Source of the DNA: Echinicola vietnamensis DSM 17526
GTDB lineage: Bacteria > Bacteroidota > Bacteroidia > Cytophagales > Cyclobacteriaceae
DNA: 64,000 bases
Assembly (NCBI RefSeq): GCF_000325705.1
Contig: NC_019904.1
Coordinates: 4,881,501 to 4,945,500 of the forward strand
Direction: 5' to 3'
In this document: positions 20,917 through 29,226 of the stretch, one piece after another
How positions within the stretch are numbered: position 1 is the stretch's first letter
Layout: the number at the start of each line of letters is the position of its first letter
Program-made: the position numbers and the translations under genes
Notes under the pieces: model-generated
Database searches by the model: none
Seen by the model: only the letters and a program-made list of their open reading frames with translations
Told to the model about the DNA's origin: nothing

Positions 20917-21298
20917 GCAGCACTTTAGCGAAAGACTACTGCCGGCGATCATTTGGTCAGGCATTTTACTATGGTTGGTCCTTTCACCAGGCAACAAGCT
21001 GCCGGACGTACCGAAAGTACCGGGCATGGACAAAATTGGCCATTTTGGTCTATTTGCAGGACTGCTCTTCTTTTGGAACAGGGTTTGGAACCATTCCCAA
21101 AAGCCGTTTAGCAAAAAAATATTTATTACTAATTATTTAGTTTTAGGAATTATTTTTGCTATATTGGTAGAATGGTTACAGTTATTGGCTCCCCACAGGA
21201 CTTTTGACTTGTGGGATATCGCCGCTAACCTGTTAGGCAGTGCAGTCGGTACCATTTGTTTTTATATTTTATATAAGAAGAAAAGTAAGCTTGTATAA
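20906..21298 (+). CDS. VanZ-like family membrane protein
   Basis: A 130-residue protein with about four hydrophobic segments and the VanZ-like pattern: [17 protein letters not shown] near the start, [15 protein letters not shown] in the middle and [18 protein letters not shown] near the end. VanZ-type proteins are small membrane proteins of poorly known role; the original VanZ gives low teicoplanin resistance, but most relatives are unlinked to that. The start is a TTG at 20906 or the GTG three bases later, overlapping gcvH, so the two are coupled. Confidence 0.85.
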   Translation: MVNKQHFSERLLPAIIWSGILLWLVLSPGNKLPDVPKVPGMDKIGHFGLFAGLLFFWNRVWNHSQKPFSKKIFITNYLVLGIIFAILVEWLQLLAPHRTFDLWDIAANLLGSAVGTICFYILYKKKSKLV

Positions 21299-21371
21299 GT
21301 AAAAATAAATGGTTAGAATTGTTATCGCTAAGAAGCAAAGAATTATTAACCTTTATATGAAGTATTAAACT

Positions 21372-22046
21372 ATGGAAGCTAAAAAGACACCAAAAGCTGA
21401 TTTGAGCAAGAAGTCAGGAATGTTCCTGAACTTGGGGCTTCTTGTCAGCGTTGGTCTTACGCTGTTTGCTTTCGAGTACAAAACGTACGAATCAGGAGAG
21501 CTGATGGATCTAGGAACAGTGGAAGACGATTTCGAGGAATTATTAGATATTCCTATTACGGAACAACCACCACCGCCACCACCACCAGTAGAACAGCCAA
21601 TCATCGAAGAGATTCCTGATGAAGTAGAAATCGAAGAGAAGATCGAAGTGAATTTCGATGTGGAAGTGCAAGAGGAAACCGTGATCAAAGAAGTCGTTAT
21701 TGCGGATGCTCCTGTAGAAGAGAAAGCTGAAGAAATCTTTGACGTGGTAGAAACCATGCCTACTCCTCCCGGAGGAATGGAAGGTTGGAATAAGTACCTG
21801 AGCAAAAACCTTAAATACCCAACCCAAGCACGTAGGATGGGGATCGAAGGAACTGTATATGTAGTATTCGTGGTAAATACGGATGGTTCTATTCAAGATG
21901 TGGGTATCCTAAGAGGTATCGGAGGTGGCTGTGATGAAGAAGCCATGCGCGTAGTACGAAATGCACCTAAATGGGAGCCCGGTAAACAAAGGGGACGTCC
22001 AGTAAGGGTAAAAATGAGACTACCGATTCGATTCAAGCTAAGCTAA
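21372..22046 (+). CDS. Energy transducer TonB (copy 1)
   Basis: A 224-residue TonB-type protein that couples the inner-membrane proton-motive force to outer-membrane receptors. It has a short cytoplasmic N-terminus (MEAKKTPKADLSKKSG), one membrane helix (about 18-36), a Pro/Glu-rich periplasmic stretch (EQPPPPPPPVEQP) and a C-terminal TonB domain (about 130-224: GGMEGWNKYLSKNLKYP, GIEGTVYVVFVV, APKWEPGKQRGRPVRVKMRL). It is paralogous to the gene at 23255, which shares the opening and the C-terminal domain but not the middle. No exbB/exbD lie nearby. A strong terminator follows at 22064. Confidence 0.93.
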   Translation: MEAKKTPKADLSKKSGMFLNLGLLVSVGLTLFAFEYKTYESGELMDLGTVEDDFEELLDIPITEQPPPPPPPVEQPIIEEIPDEVEIEEKIEVNFDVEVQEETVIKEVVIADAPVEEKAEEIFDVVETMPTPPGGMEGWNKYLSKNLKYPTQARRMGIEGTVYVVFVVNTDGSIQDVGILRGIGGGCDEEAMRVVRNAPKWEPGKQRGRPVRVKMRLPIRFKLS

Positions 22047-22063
22047 TCGATCGAACAATTTAT

Positions 22064-22100
22064 AAAAAAAGGGCTGTCATTAATTTGACAGCCCTTTTTT
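22064..22100 (+). terminator. Strong bidirectional Rho-independent terminator after tonB copy 1
   Basis: A-run, GGGCTGTCA (22071-22079), 6-nt loop, TGACAGCCC (22086-22094), then six T. Symmetric, so it can act in both directions. Confidence 0.85.
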
Positions 22101-23254
22101 CATCCCCTCCCACTTTTTTCACCTACCCCAAAACCCTCATTTTGGAACCGAAGGCTGAAAGTCTTTTACGGATCAAGCAATATTTCTGGGGAGAACGAAT
22201 TTTGACATGGTCTTATGAAATAGAATTTCATTCCGTTAAAATGATGGACTTCCTCAATAGGGCAAATGCTTTTAAAAAATGTTCCTATTTGCATGTATAT
22301 CTGCCGTTCCTACGGAACTTACCCTTTTGTCTGTAATCATTTTTGGTGCAGGTTGTCACCTGCACCTTCTATATGCCCCTCCGCCAAGGGCGGATTAGGC
22401 AAGGTGCTCAGTTGCCAGCTCATATTCAGGGTTTAACCTCAACCGAGCCAACCACTATACATGAGCAGATCGCCGTGACGGCTTGTATGATCCAAATCAA
22501 CAAATCATTCTTTCAGCCTATTCCGCCATTCGGCACAATAGGCTACTGCGGTTTCCTATGTGCAAATCGGGGCAAAGTGCCAGCAGCACGATAAATTTTG
22601 TAACCTGCGGATTCATCCGCAGGAACTTAAGCACTCCTCAACTTCCCGAAGGAGTGCCAGGGGCACGGATGATAGCTCCTCTACACGAAATTAATACTAA
22701 AAGCATTTGACAAACCATCAGGGAAATCGCTTTTAGCCCCTTGAAGTTCTTTAATATAGGCTGACATCTCTTTACTAACAGTTTAAAAGTGTTTGCCTTG
22801 GGCTTCAGATGCCATAAATTATTCCTTTCAGGCTGAAAGCCCAGCTCAACACTTCGGTAAACACCGTCTTGGTGATCAATGGGATCAAGCCTCTTTTCCA
22901 GTGGATAAATGTTGTCATGTTCTTGTGAAAAAATATTTCACACCGATAAATGGTTTCCGCAATTGGCACTGAACGAATTGATTTACCATGGAAGAACCCA
23001 ATGACTATAGATGTTTCCCCATCGGGCCAAGCATTGGGTGTGCTCCATACCAAAAACCTTGTGTTCATGGATGTTTCCTGAGCAGTGGGGATTCCCCATG
23101 AAGATAAAACCTAGTTCCCAGAAATATGGCTTGATCCACTTCCCCAACCTTCCCGCCTAATCCATTTTTGGCATGAAATATATTTAAACACCTAAATTAT
23201 TAGTTTTTAAACTATTTATTTAGTATATTAAATATAATCATAACTTCAGATAAT
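22101..23254. repeat. Gene-free, palindrome-rich spacer between the two tonB copies
   Basis: No supported gene. Within 22306-22657 there are five short hairpins: GTTCC/GGAAC (22306-22318), GGTGCAGGT/ACCTGCACC (22345-22366), CCGCC/GGCGG (22381-22393), CCTGCGGAT/ATCCGCAGG (22604-22623) and GCACTCC/GGAGTGC (22631-22657). This resembles clustered intergenic palindromes (REP-like) rather than a coding or terminator region. The remaining part (22700-23200) shows only short open frames without recognisable protein features; from about 23180 it is AT-rich and probably holds the promoter of the second tonB. Confidence 0.5.
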
Positions 23255-23932
23255 ATGGAAGCCAAAAAAACACCAAAAGCAGATTTAAGAAAAAAGCGTG
23301 GTCTTTTCCTAAATATTGGCCTGCTGATCAGCACAGGACTGGCCCTAGCCGCCTTTGAGTTTAAATCCTACACGCTTATCACCGTACAGGATTATAATCT
23401 CAAACCTGACCCATTTGAGGGTATTCTCGATGTACCCATCACCCCCCATCAGGTTCCCAAGCCACCAAAGATCGAGCATCCGGAAATCAAGGAAGTCCCG
23501 AATGATAAGGATATCCAAGAAAAATTCGAGCCGATTCTGGATATAGCGATTCCGGAGGATCCCGTTGTCAATAGTCCTGCTCTTCCCACAGGACCTCCTT
23601 TAGCAGATACGGCTGACGAGGTCAAAGATTTTGCCGAACAGATGCCCACTCCTCCCGGTGGTATGGAAGGATGGGCACAATACCTCAGCGGCAACTTAAC
23701 ATACCCCAAACAGGCTGTCAGAATGGGAATAGAAGGGACGGTATTTTTGGTCTTTGTGGTCAACAAAGATGGATCGATCCAAGATGTGGAAATTTTACGG
23801 GGTGTAGGAGGTGGCTGTAGCGAAGAGGCCATTCGGGTATTGGAAAATGCCCCCGACTGGAAACCAGGCCTCCAAGGAGGACGGCCCGTGAGGGTAAAAA
23901 TGCGGTTGCCCATTAAATTCAAACTAAATTAA
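23255..23932 (+). CDS. Energy transducer TonB (copy 2)
   Basis: A 225-residue TonB-type protein closely related to the gene at 21372: the same opening (MEAKKTPKADLRKKRG), one membrane helix (about 18-36) and nearly the same C-terminal domain (GGMEGWAQYLSGNLTYP, GIEGTVFLVFVVNKDGS, GRPVRVKMRLPIKFKLN). The periplasmic linker (about 55-125) has diverged and is less Pro-rich. A tandem duplication followed by divergence of the linker, perhaps for different receptors, is the simplest reading. It ends 22 bp before a clear terminator. Confidence 0.93.
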   Translation: MEAKKTPKADLRKKRGLFLNIGLLISTGLALAAFEFKSYTLITVQDYNLKPDPFEGILDVPITPHQVPKPPKIEHPEIKEVPNDKDIQEKFEPILDIAIPEDPVVNSPALPTGPPLADTADEVKDFAEQMPTPPGGMEGWAQYLSGNLTYPKQAVRMGIEGTVFLVFVVNKDGSIQDVEILRGVGGGCSEEAIRVLENAPDWKPGLQGGRPVRVKMRLPIKFKLN

Positions 23933-23953
23933 CTTCCGCCAACCTTAATTTCC

Positions 23954-23986
23954 GAGGCCGCTTACCGGGGTAAGCGGCCTCTTTTG
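23954..23986 (+). terminator. Rho-independent terminator after tonB copy 2
   Basis: A 12-bp perfect stem, GAGGCCGCTTAC (23954-23965) with GTAAGCGGCCTC (23970-23981), 4-nt loop, then TTTTG. Confidence 0.85.
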
Positions 23987-24127
23987 TCATTTGATCCGGA
24001 ATGAAGTGATCACCTCCACTGTTTTCGTATTACGGATCCTGCTAAAACCAAGAATAAATTTGATATTGGACGCCAATGTGCCTCAATAATGAATGACGAT
24101 TTTCTTTATCGGGAACTAAATTAATGG

Positions 24128-24135
24128 TATTTTTG
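24128..24135 (+). promoter_or_regulatory. -7 element of the tmRNA promoter
   Basis: TATTTTTG matches the Bacteroidota -7 box TAnnTTTG and lies 16 nt before the mature 5' end of tmRNA. The -33 box is poor (only a TTTC/CTTTA stretch at about 24101-24108). Confidence 0.5.
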
Positions 24136-24151
24136 TCATCCTTTACGAAAT

Positions 24152-24561
24152 GGGGCTGACCGGTTTTGACAGTAGGTGTGAAGACTGGGCTCGCATGTCG
24201 GGTGGAGCATGTACGCCCGCGAATAATTCATGCGATCTATAATTGGCGAATCTAATTACGCCATGGCTGCCTAATCAGACCCTCATAGGGACTGATACTG
24301 CTTAAAGGGTTGAGTTCGCAAGGCGAATTCCCCAGCCACATCCCGCGGCGCTCTGTCTTGGCAGCGCTGATCTTGGGGTGTCGACTTGCCAGGACTAGTA
24401 TTGCTGATGCTATTAAGGCAGTGCGAAACTCAAATAGCTAAGCGTGACGGTAGCTGTGTCATCCAGCGGCCCAACGACGAAAACCCAATAGATGACTAAA
24501 CATGTAGACGGTACGGTGTTTCCCTATCTGGACCAGGGTTCGACTCCCTGCAGCTCCACCC
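24152..24561 (+). ncRNA. ssrA: Transfer-messenger RNA
   Basis: tmRNA rescues stalled ribosomes and tags the unfinished protein for degradation. The 5' end GGGGCTGACCGGTTTTGAC and the 3' end with the T-arm GGTTCGACTCC and CAGCTCC are diagnostic, and the two ends pair as a 7-bp acceptor stem (GGGGCTG with CAGCTCC, one G-U). The tag frame runs from GGC at 24245 to TAA at 24272-24274 and encodes GESNYAMAA, ending in the usual AMAA/ALAA degron. After the discriminator A (24558) the sequence is CCC instead of CCA. The 3' end is the integration site of the element that follows, and the recombinase gene reads into it from the other strand. Confidence 0.97.
24524..24561. other. Attachment-site region (left end of the ICE) in the ssrA 3' end
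   Basis: The recombinase coding sequence overlaps the last 38 bp of ssrA, showing that the element joins the chromosome in the 3' end of tmRNA. The exact crossover cannot be set from one junction. I looked for a second copy of the ssrA tail to the right and saw none within the window, so the other end is undefined. Confidence 0.6.
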
Positions 24562-26089
24562 AATGAGAGTTAGACGATTTCTTCGTTTTTCTCTCATTTT
24601 TTTTAGAATTTAAATTACTGTTTATCTGGTAGATACAACCAACTAAAGCGTTAATTCTTCCGGTTCGATAACCTGTTTTTGAAAAACACAGTTTTTCGGG
24701 GAATATCGAACCAATTAACTCTCTCTTTGTCTCGATATCTCCGTTTTCATACAGCAAATCTAGCCTGGAGAGCCTTTCCAGAGCCCTATCAACATATTTG
24801 GAATGGTTCGATACTCTCTCTGGCTTGGTCGCAGCCAATTGGTTCTCAAGCCGTGTTATTTCTTGATTACATTCTGATTTTATATCCCTATAATCATCTG
24901 CCTCAAGGTCTCCGGCCACAAATAAATCCCTGCTTCTTTTTAATTTTTCATGAAGACTTTCCAAAGAAGCTGCTACTTTTTTATGCTCCTCTCCCTCGTC
25001 CTTAAAATGGTATTTGAAGAATTCATGGAGTATTACTCCAAATATTTCAACTTTATCCTTCTTCAGGGTAAACCTTTTCATTTCACTGACCATTAGGTCA
25101 TTGAATAATGAAGCCTTTTCCCTAAAACCGCACTTTGATAGACAATGGTAATAATAATAGCGTCTTGATCTACCTGTAGAGCCACTTCCAGTTAAAACCT
25201 TACCACATTTGGGACATATCAGGAATCCCCTTAATGGAAGCCTATCATCTGACGCTACTTTTGGCAAATACTCATCTCTTCCTATGTCCTGCAGAATATT
25301 CTGTACCCTATAAAATTCCCCTTCTGTAATCAAAGGCTCATGTTGGCCATTCACAAACTGGTCCTCTTCATCTTTAAATGCAGGCACGTAAATTTTTCCA
25401 CAATACAATGGGTTTCGCACCATCCGATGGAAATGGGAACGGCTGATTTTAAGTCCTTTCTTTTTGACCATTTCCCAAATATTTTCCGTTGGGTACCTTT
25501 TTTTAAGAATTGTAGAAAAAACCCACTTAACGATAGAGGCTTCCGGTTCCTTTGGAGCAATAAACTTTTTTGATCCCTCCATTCGGTTTATATATCCAAA
25601 AGGTGCTTTCCTTAAATAACGCCCCTCCTTTAGGGCTCTTCTCATGCCGTGAAAAATATTCAGTGCCCTTCGATCATTTTCCACCTCAGGTGCTGCCAAA
25701 TAGATCGCCAGCATCATTTTATTTTCAGGAATATTCAAGTCAAGTGGCTGTTCGTTAGCCTGTGGCTCTATATCTAAGTTTCGAAGGGTATTTATCATCT
25801 GGTAGGCATCACCCGCATTTCTGCTAAATCGGTCCCATTTTGTAAAAAGTATTTTGTCCACACCTCTTCCACGACTTTTCTTTAAGTACGTAAGAAGTTC
25901 TTTCCAACGGGGCCTGTTAAACGTTTTTGCAGAGTGATCTTCAAAAACCACCTTTCGAACCATAATATTATGATGATCACAATATCTTTTGAGGACTTCC
26001 TCTTGATTTCGTTGGGAATATCCTTTATCTGCCTGCTCATCGGTACTTACCCTTATATATAAGTCAGCTACACTCATTTTCTTTAACAA
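24524..26089 (-). CDS. Large serine recombinase (ICE integrase)
   Basis: A 521-residue site-specific recombinase. The N-terminal resolvase domain carries the nucleophile Ser15 in YIRVSTDEQADKG and the arginine-rich motif DRFSRN. Then come the 'recombinase' domain (about 165-270), a zinc ribbon (CPKCGKVLTG then HCLSKCGF, about 293-323) and a coiled-coil (about 370-420), the layout of large serine integrases. Its last residues (VELQGVEPWSR) are encoded by the reverse strand of the ssrA 3' end, which is therefore the attachment site: the gene has no stop of its own before the junction. It presumably integrates and excises the element. Start could be Met1 or Met5. Confidence 0.95.
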   Translation of the reverse strand: MLKKMSVADLYIRVSTDEQADKGYSQRNQEEVLKRYCDHHNIMVRKVVFEDHSAKTFNRPRWKELLTYLKKSRGRGVDKILFTKWDRFSRNAGDAYQMINTLRNLDIEPQANEQPLDLNIPENKMMLAIYLAAPEVENDRRALNIFHGMRRALKEGRYLRKAPFGYINRMEGSKKFIAPKEPEASIVKWVFSTILKKRYPTENIWEMVKKKGLKISRSHFHRMVRNPLYCGKIYVPAFKDEEDQFVNGQHEPLITEGEFYRVQNILQDIGRDEYLPKVASDDRLPLRGFLICPKCGKVLTGSGSTGRSRRYYYYHCLSKCGFREKASLFNDLMVSEMKRFTLKKDKVEIFGVILHEFFKYHFKDEGEEHKKVAASLESLHEKLKRSRDLFVAGDLEADDYRDIKSECNQEITRLENQLAATKPERVSNHSKYVDRALERLSRLDLLYENGDIETKRELIGSIFPEKLCFSKTGYRTGRINALVGCIYQINSNLNSKKNERKTKKSSNSHWVELQGVEPWSR

Positions 26090-26246
26090 TTTGATCCACA
26101 GCTAATTTAGCCAAAAAGCACATTACCTCCAGAATACCGCTGGATTCTTCCAATGATATTTCTTCTCCATGACTTTTAAATATCTCCCTAATCTTTTCAG
26201 GTGTGAGTCCACATTTTTTCGGACTGAATTTATCCAAATCAATCAT
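26064..26246 (-). CDS. Small protein upstream of the serine recombinase
   Basis: A 60-residue acidic, helical protein (SPKKCGLTPEKIREIFKSHG then ESSGILEVMCFLAKLAVDQI). Its end overlaps the start of the recombinase gene by 26 bp in another frame, so the two are likely translationally coupled. It is not a helix-turn-helix protein I recognise; small genes like this before integrases sometimes act as directionality or control factors, which is only a possibility here. Confidence 0.6.
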   Translation of the reverse strand: MIDLDKFSPKKCGLTPEKIREIFKSHGEEISLEESSGILEVMCFLAKLAVDQIVKENECS

Positions 26247-26413
26247 TAAGATAAGTTCACCAATGAATTGGATTAATATTCACACCGAATTCAGAAGGTG
26301 GAATTATATAGTTTTAATAGAAAAACTTCCAGAATTAATAATTTCCCAATATTGGTTCCTTGCTTCTTTCTTCAAAAGAAAGAAGTCCGGGGGTATCGGA
26401 CTTACCGGAAGCA

Positions 26414-26599
26414 CTAGTTTTCTTCTTTCAATTGTTTAAGTTTCCGGAGCATATCTTTCCAGTAGGCCTGCCTGCCTTTTAGAAAGGCGCTTGCCTTTTC
26501 TGATATTTTATATTGGCTGAACATTTCAGCCTGTTTTATGGCTGCTTCCAGATCGGTTATTTCGATGGACTTTCCGTCCTTATCTATAATTTTCATCAC
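26414..26599 (-). CDS. Small conserved ICE protein
   Basis: A 61-residue protein starting MMKIIDKDGKSIEITDLEAA and ending with a Lys-rich helix containing RQAYWKDMLRKLKQL. I remember similar small proteins directly downstream of DUF932 genes in Bacteroidota mobile elements, which supports it being real. Function unknown. Confidence 0.6.
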   Translation of the reverse strand: MMKIIDKDGKSIEITDLEAAIKQAEMFSQYKISEKASAFLKGRQAYWKDMLRKLKQLKEEN

Positions 26600-26629
26600 T
26601 GCTTAAAGTTAAAGTTGTCAAAATGATAT

Positions 26630-26659
26630 AATGGGGCAGGCTTCCACCCCTGCCCCATT
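26630..26659 (-). terminator. Terminator-like hairpin after the DUF932 gene
   Basis: An 11-bp perfect stem, AATGGGGCAGG (26630-26640) with CCTGCCCCATT (26649-26659), directly downstream of the DUF932 stop on the - strand. The following - strand sequence is only moderately T-rich, so it may attenuate rather than stop transcription. Confidence 0.55.
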
Positions 26660-26665
26660 CTTGAG

Positions 26666-27736
26666 TTACTTATGGACCAATATTTTTGCTCCCCTGTCCA
26701 CAAAATCCGCGCATAGGTCAAAGGCTTTTTGTCCTTTCAATTGGGCAGTCCCACCCAGCAATATAGATCTGGTCTTGTCCTGCTCGGATTTAAATCGCCT
26801 AACATTCTGAAAGTATCCCGTCACGGCATTATACGTCCCAAACACCGTTCCTTCAGTGGACGGTAACAGTTGGGCGTCCCCCATCATGGCATAGGCAAAC
26901 GCCTCTTCACATTGGTTTTTAAAAGCTGTGGATACCTTGTCATATTCTCCCCTGTAGAGGTTGTCCAGGGTATCCCTATTGGGTGCCAGCGCCAGCTCTA
27001 TCAATCTTTTGACTTCCTTATCCTTGATTTTCACCTTTGCCCACCTGTTGAATACCGTTTCCAGGTTTGCCCCTGTTTCCGTTACCAGGCCCATCAAGCG
27101 GTGGGCCAGTTGCAGCCTTTCTTTGGCCCCTGATGTATGGCGGATCCTCACCACATTTGTTTTCCGTTGAAATGCGGCATTCAGGGTATTCTGACAAACT
27201 ACCCTGATAGGGGTAAATGCGGCCATAATACTTCCTGTCCCATCGTGCGAGGTTGTCAGGAACAGGTATTGCTCGATCAGATCCTCCTTTCCTACCAAAA
27301 TCCCATCAGGCAATTTGGCCGTGATAAACACCCTTTCCCCCTCCCCCAATGCTCCGGCCGTTTCATACTTCACCCCTTTCCCTTCTTTGATGATGGCATC
27401 AAAGAAAGAAAAGGCATCCCGGTTCTGTACGATACCGTAATCCTTCCCTACTACCCCAAATACCTTTTGGGTGTCGGTCCTCATGGTGGCAAACTGATCG
27501 GGTACCGGGATTTCTGTACTGGAATTATCAGGCCCGTTTTCACCATCACCAATCCCTTCCCGTTTGGTAAATAATGGTGCTTTGACCACCTCATAATCCA
27601 ATCCTGCAAATTGAATGGCCTCCTTACTGGTAGGGTAATTTTCCACCACTTTCCCCAGCTTATGCCATGCCGGCTGTTTGACACTAAAAAAGCTGTGCTT
27701 TCCTGTTCTTTCGTTAAAATGGATATTATGTCCCAT
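26666..27736 (-). CDS. DUF932 domain protein (phage/plasmid-like, TIGR03299 type)
   Basis: A 356-residue protein with the family opening (FFSVKQPAWHKLGKVV), a central core (LFLTTSHDGTGSIMAAFTPI and RVVCQNTLNAA, about 165-190) and a C-terminal part ending in ARGAKILV-like sequence. DUF932 proteins are common on plasmids, phages and conjugative elements of Bacteroidota. Their role is unknown; a role in DNA metabolism of the element is often suggested. It is preceded by about 700 bp of leader-like DNA without genes. Confidence 0.9.
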   Translation of the reverse strand: MGHNIHFNERTGKHSFFSVKQPAWHKLGKVVENYPTSKEAIQFAGLDYEVVKAPLFTKREGIGDGENGPDNSSTEIPVPDQFATMRTDTQKVFGVVGKDYGIVQNRDAFSFFDAIIKEGKGVKYETAGALGEGERVFITAKLPDGILVGKEDLIEQYLFLTTSHDGTGSIMAAFTPIRVVCQNTLNAAFQRKTNVVRIRHTSGAKERLQLAHRLMGLVTETGANLETVFNRWAKVKIKDKEVKRLIELALAPNRDTLDNLYRGEYDKVSTAFKNQCEEAFAYAMMGDAQLLPSTEGTVFGTYNAVTGYFQNVRRFKSEQDKTRSILLGGTAQLKGQKAFDLCADFVDRGAKILVHK

Positions 27737-28440
27737 GATTTCAATTAATTAAAGGGTTATACATTTATTTGCTTCCCTTTTGCCCTTTCTCTGAAAGCCT
27801 GTGGAAAAAACATTTTTTAAAAGAAAAAACGGCAAAAAAGAAAGCTGGAGAAAAGGGGCGGCCCACAGCCAAAAAGGAAACGGAATAAAGGAAAGGTTGT
27901 GGGGAGGGGGTGTTTATGCCGTCCCTTTTTGGCCCCACTTTTCAGGCTTCAACCAAGGCCGCACCTACATTAGCTGCTCTTTTCTGCCGTTCTTTTAAAA
28001 AATTAAAGGTATTGTCCTTCCCTTCAACAGGTACAATGAATTAATATCAGGAAGACAATCCTACCCATTCCATAATCAAAAAAACGGACTGAATTTCCGG
28101 CTTGAAGCAGATATGAAATTATCCTTTCCAGCTCTGCGGAAAGGGTTAGTGGAATGGAATCAAAAACGGAAATTTGGTCCAAGACATTTTATGAAGTGCT
28201 TTCCCTGAAATGGAGTTTAAGGAATGAAGGGAATGTACTTTCTTATTATTGCAACGGTTATGTGTCTTCAAAAGTCCCTCTTAAAAAGTTTCACATTCCC
28301 CCATTGTGGTGTATTTATATCTGGAAATTAAAAAATAGTACCTGCCAGGCATTAATTGAAAATGTATCAATAATAAGGAATATTAAGAAAACCTAAATTT
28401 TGTTTTACCTGAATTCCAACAATAAAGAATCATTGAAAAC
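27737..28440. other. 704-bp ICE spacer without a supported gene
   Basis: Purine-rich near 27800-27900 and AT-rich later. The part next to the DUF932 gene contains TGTTTATGCCG (about 27912), and almost the same words (GTGTTTATGCCG) occur before radC at about 39510, so both may be leader sequences of - strand genes. One 80-codon open frame on the + strand (28154-28396) has no recognisable protein features. Confidence 0.4.
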
Positions 28441-28472
28441 AGAAAAAGGCTCCGATTTTGAAGCCTTTTTCT
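28441..28472 (-). terminator. Terminator of the tra gene block
   Basis: Stem AGAAAAAGGCT (28441-28451) with AGCCTTTTTCT (28462-28472), 10-nt loop. On the - strand the right arm gives a T-run. It lies 5 bp beyond the stop of the DUF3945-like gene. Confidence 0.75.
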
Positions 28473-28476
28473 ATTA

Positions 28477-29214
28477 TCATACTTTCATTGCTTTGCCTTT
28501 CTCCTGCTTGGGAGTATCCTTCTTTTTACCCATCCCCTGCTCCAAATTCTCTTTGATCTCCTGCCGCAGATCCTTGAGATTGAGCCGCTTTCCAGTTTCA
28601 TCATATACGCTGATTGATTTGTATTGTGGATTTGCTGCAATCAAAAAGGAGCCTTCCTTGCCTGCAATATTCACTTCATGGAGGTTTCCCTTTTTAAGGG
28701 AGTAAAGCAAACGGTCTTTTTGATCCATGCCTTCCATTTCCACGATTGGCAGGGTCTTCAGTGATTTTTCCAGATCGAAACCATAACGGTCATGGTACTG
28801 GAGCATAGGATGCTGGCCCTTTTCGTTCTTTTCTGCCAGGTCCAACTGTAGCCAGGCATTATAGCGTTCCCCTTCCTTATTGAACAGGGTCTTATACACC
28901 GGGCGCCATTCCAGGAGATTAAAGGCCTCCTTTGCCGAAATATGCTGGTTCTGGTAAAAGGTGTTGGACATTTTGCTGCCGTTGGGCTTGTGGAGCTCAG
29001 CATCGAAACTGTTGAAGAAATAGCGGTCCATCTTGTCGGACTTTCTGAAATTGAGCTTAAAGTCCACTTGCTTGTCCTCGATGGTCACCGAGTGGCCCAA
29101 CTGGAATTCCTTTTTTCCCTGCTTCATTTGCTTTTCCAGTTCCTTGTTGAGTTCTTCGCCGAAACCGGCATATTTCAATCGTTCCTTTAGTACTTCCAGG
29201 TTTTCCTTGTCCAT
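28477..29214 (-). CDS. DUF3945/DUF4099-like ICE protein
   Basis: A 245-residue soluble protein with no signal peptide. The middle (FYQNQHISAKEAFNLLEWRP, about 85-105) and the block NPQYKSISVYDETGKRLNL (about 200-218) resemble the DUF3945/DUF4099 proteins found in Bacteroidota conjugative transposons; the C-terminus is Lys-rich. Function unknown. It directly follows traN (12 bp) and is the last gene before a terminator, so it belongs to the tra operon. Confidence 0.7.
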   Translation of the reverse strand: MDKENLEVLKERLKYAGFGEELNKELEKQMKQGKKEFQLGHSVTIEDKQVDFKLNFRKSDKMDRYFFNSFDAELHKPNGSKMSNTFYQNQHISAKEAFNLLEWRPVYKTLFNKEGERYNAWLQLDLAEKNEKGQHPMLQYHDRYGFDLEKSLKTLPIVEMEGMDQKDRLLYSLKKGNLHEVNIAGKEGSFLIAANPQYKSISVYDETGKRLNLKDLRQEIKENLEQGMGKKKDTPKQEKGKAMKV

Positions 29215-29226
29215 GGTCTATTGGTT

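Noticed and set aside
22343..23068. Open frames of 75-87 codons between the tonB genes on both strands
   Set aside because: They run through hairpins, have no signal, domain or conserved motif and overlap each other in different frames.
28154..28396. 80-codon open frame on + strand in the ICE spacer
   Set aside because: No recognisable features, opposite to all neighbours, in an AT-rich stretch where chance frames are common.
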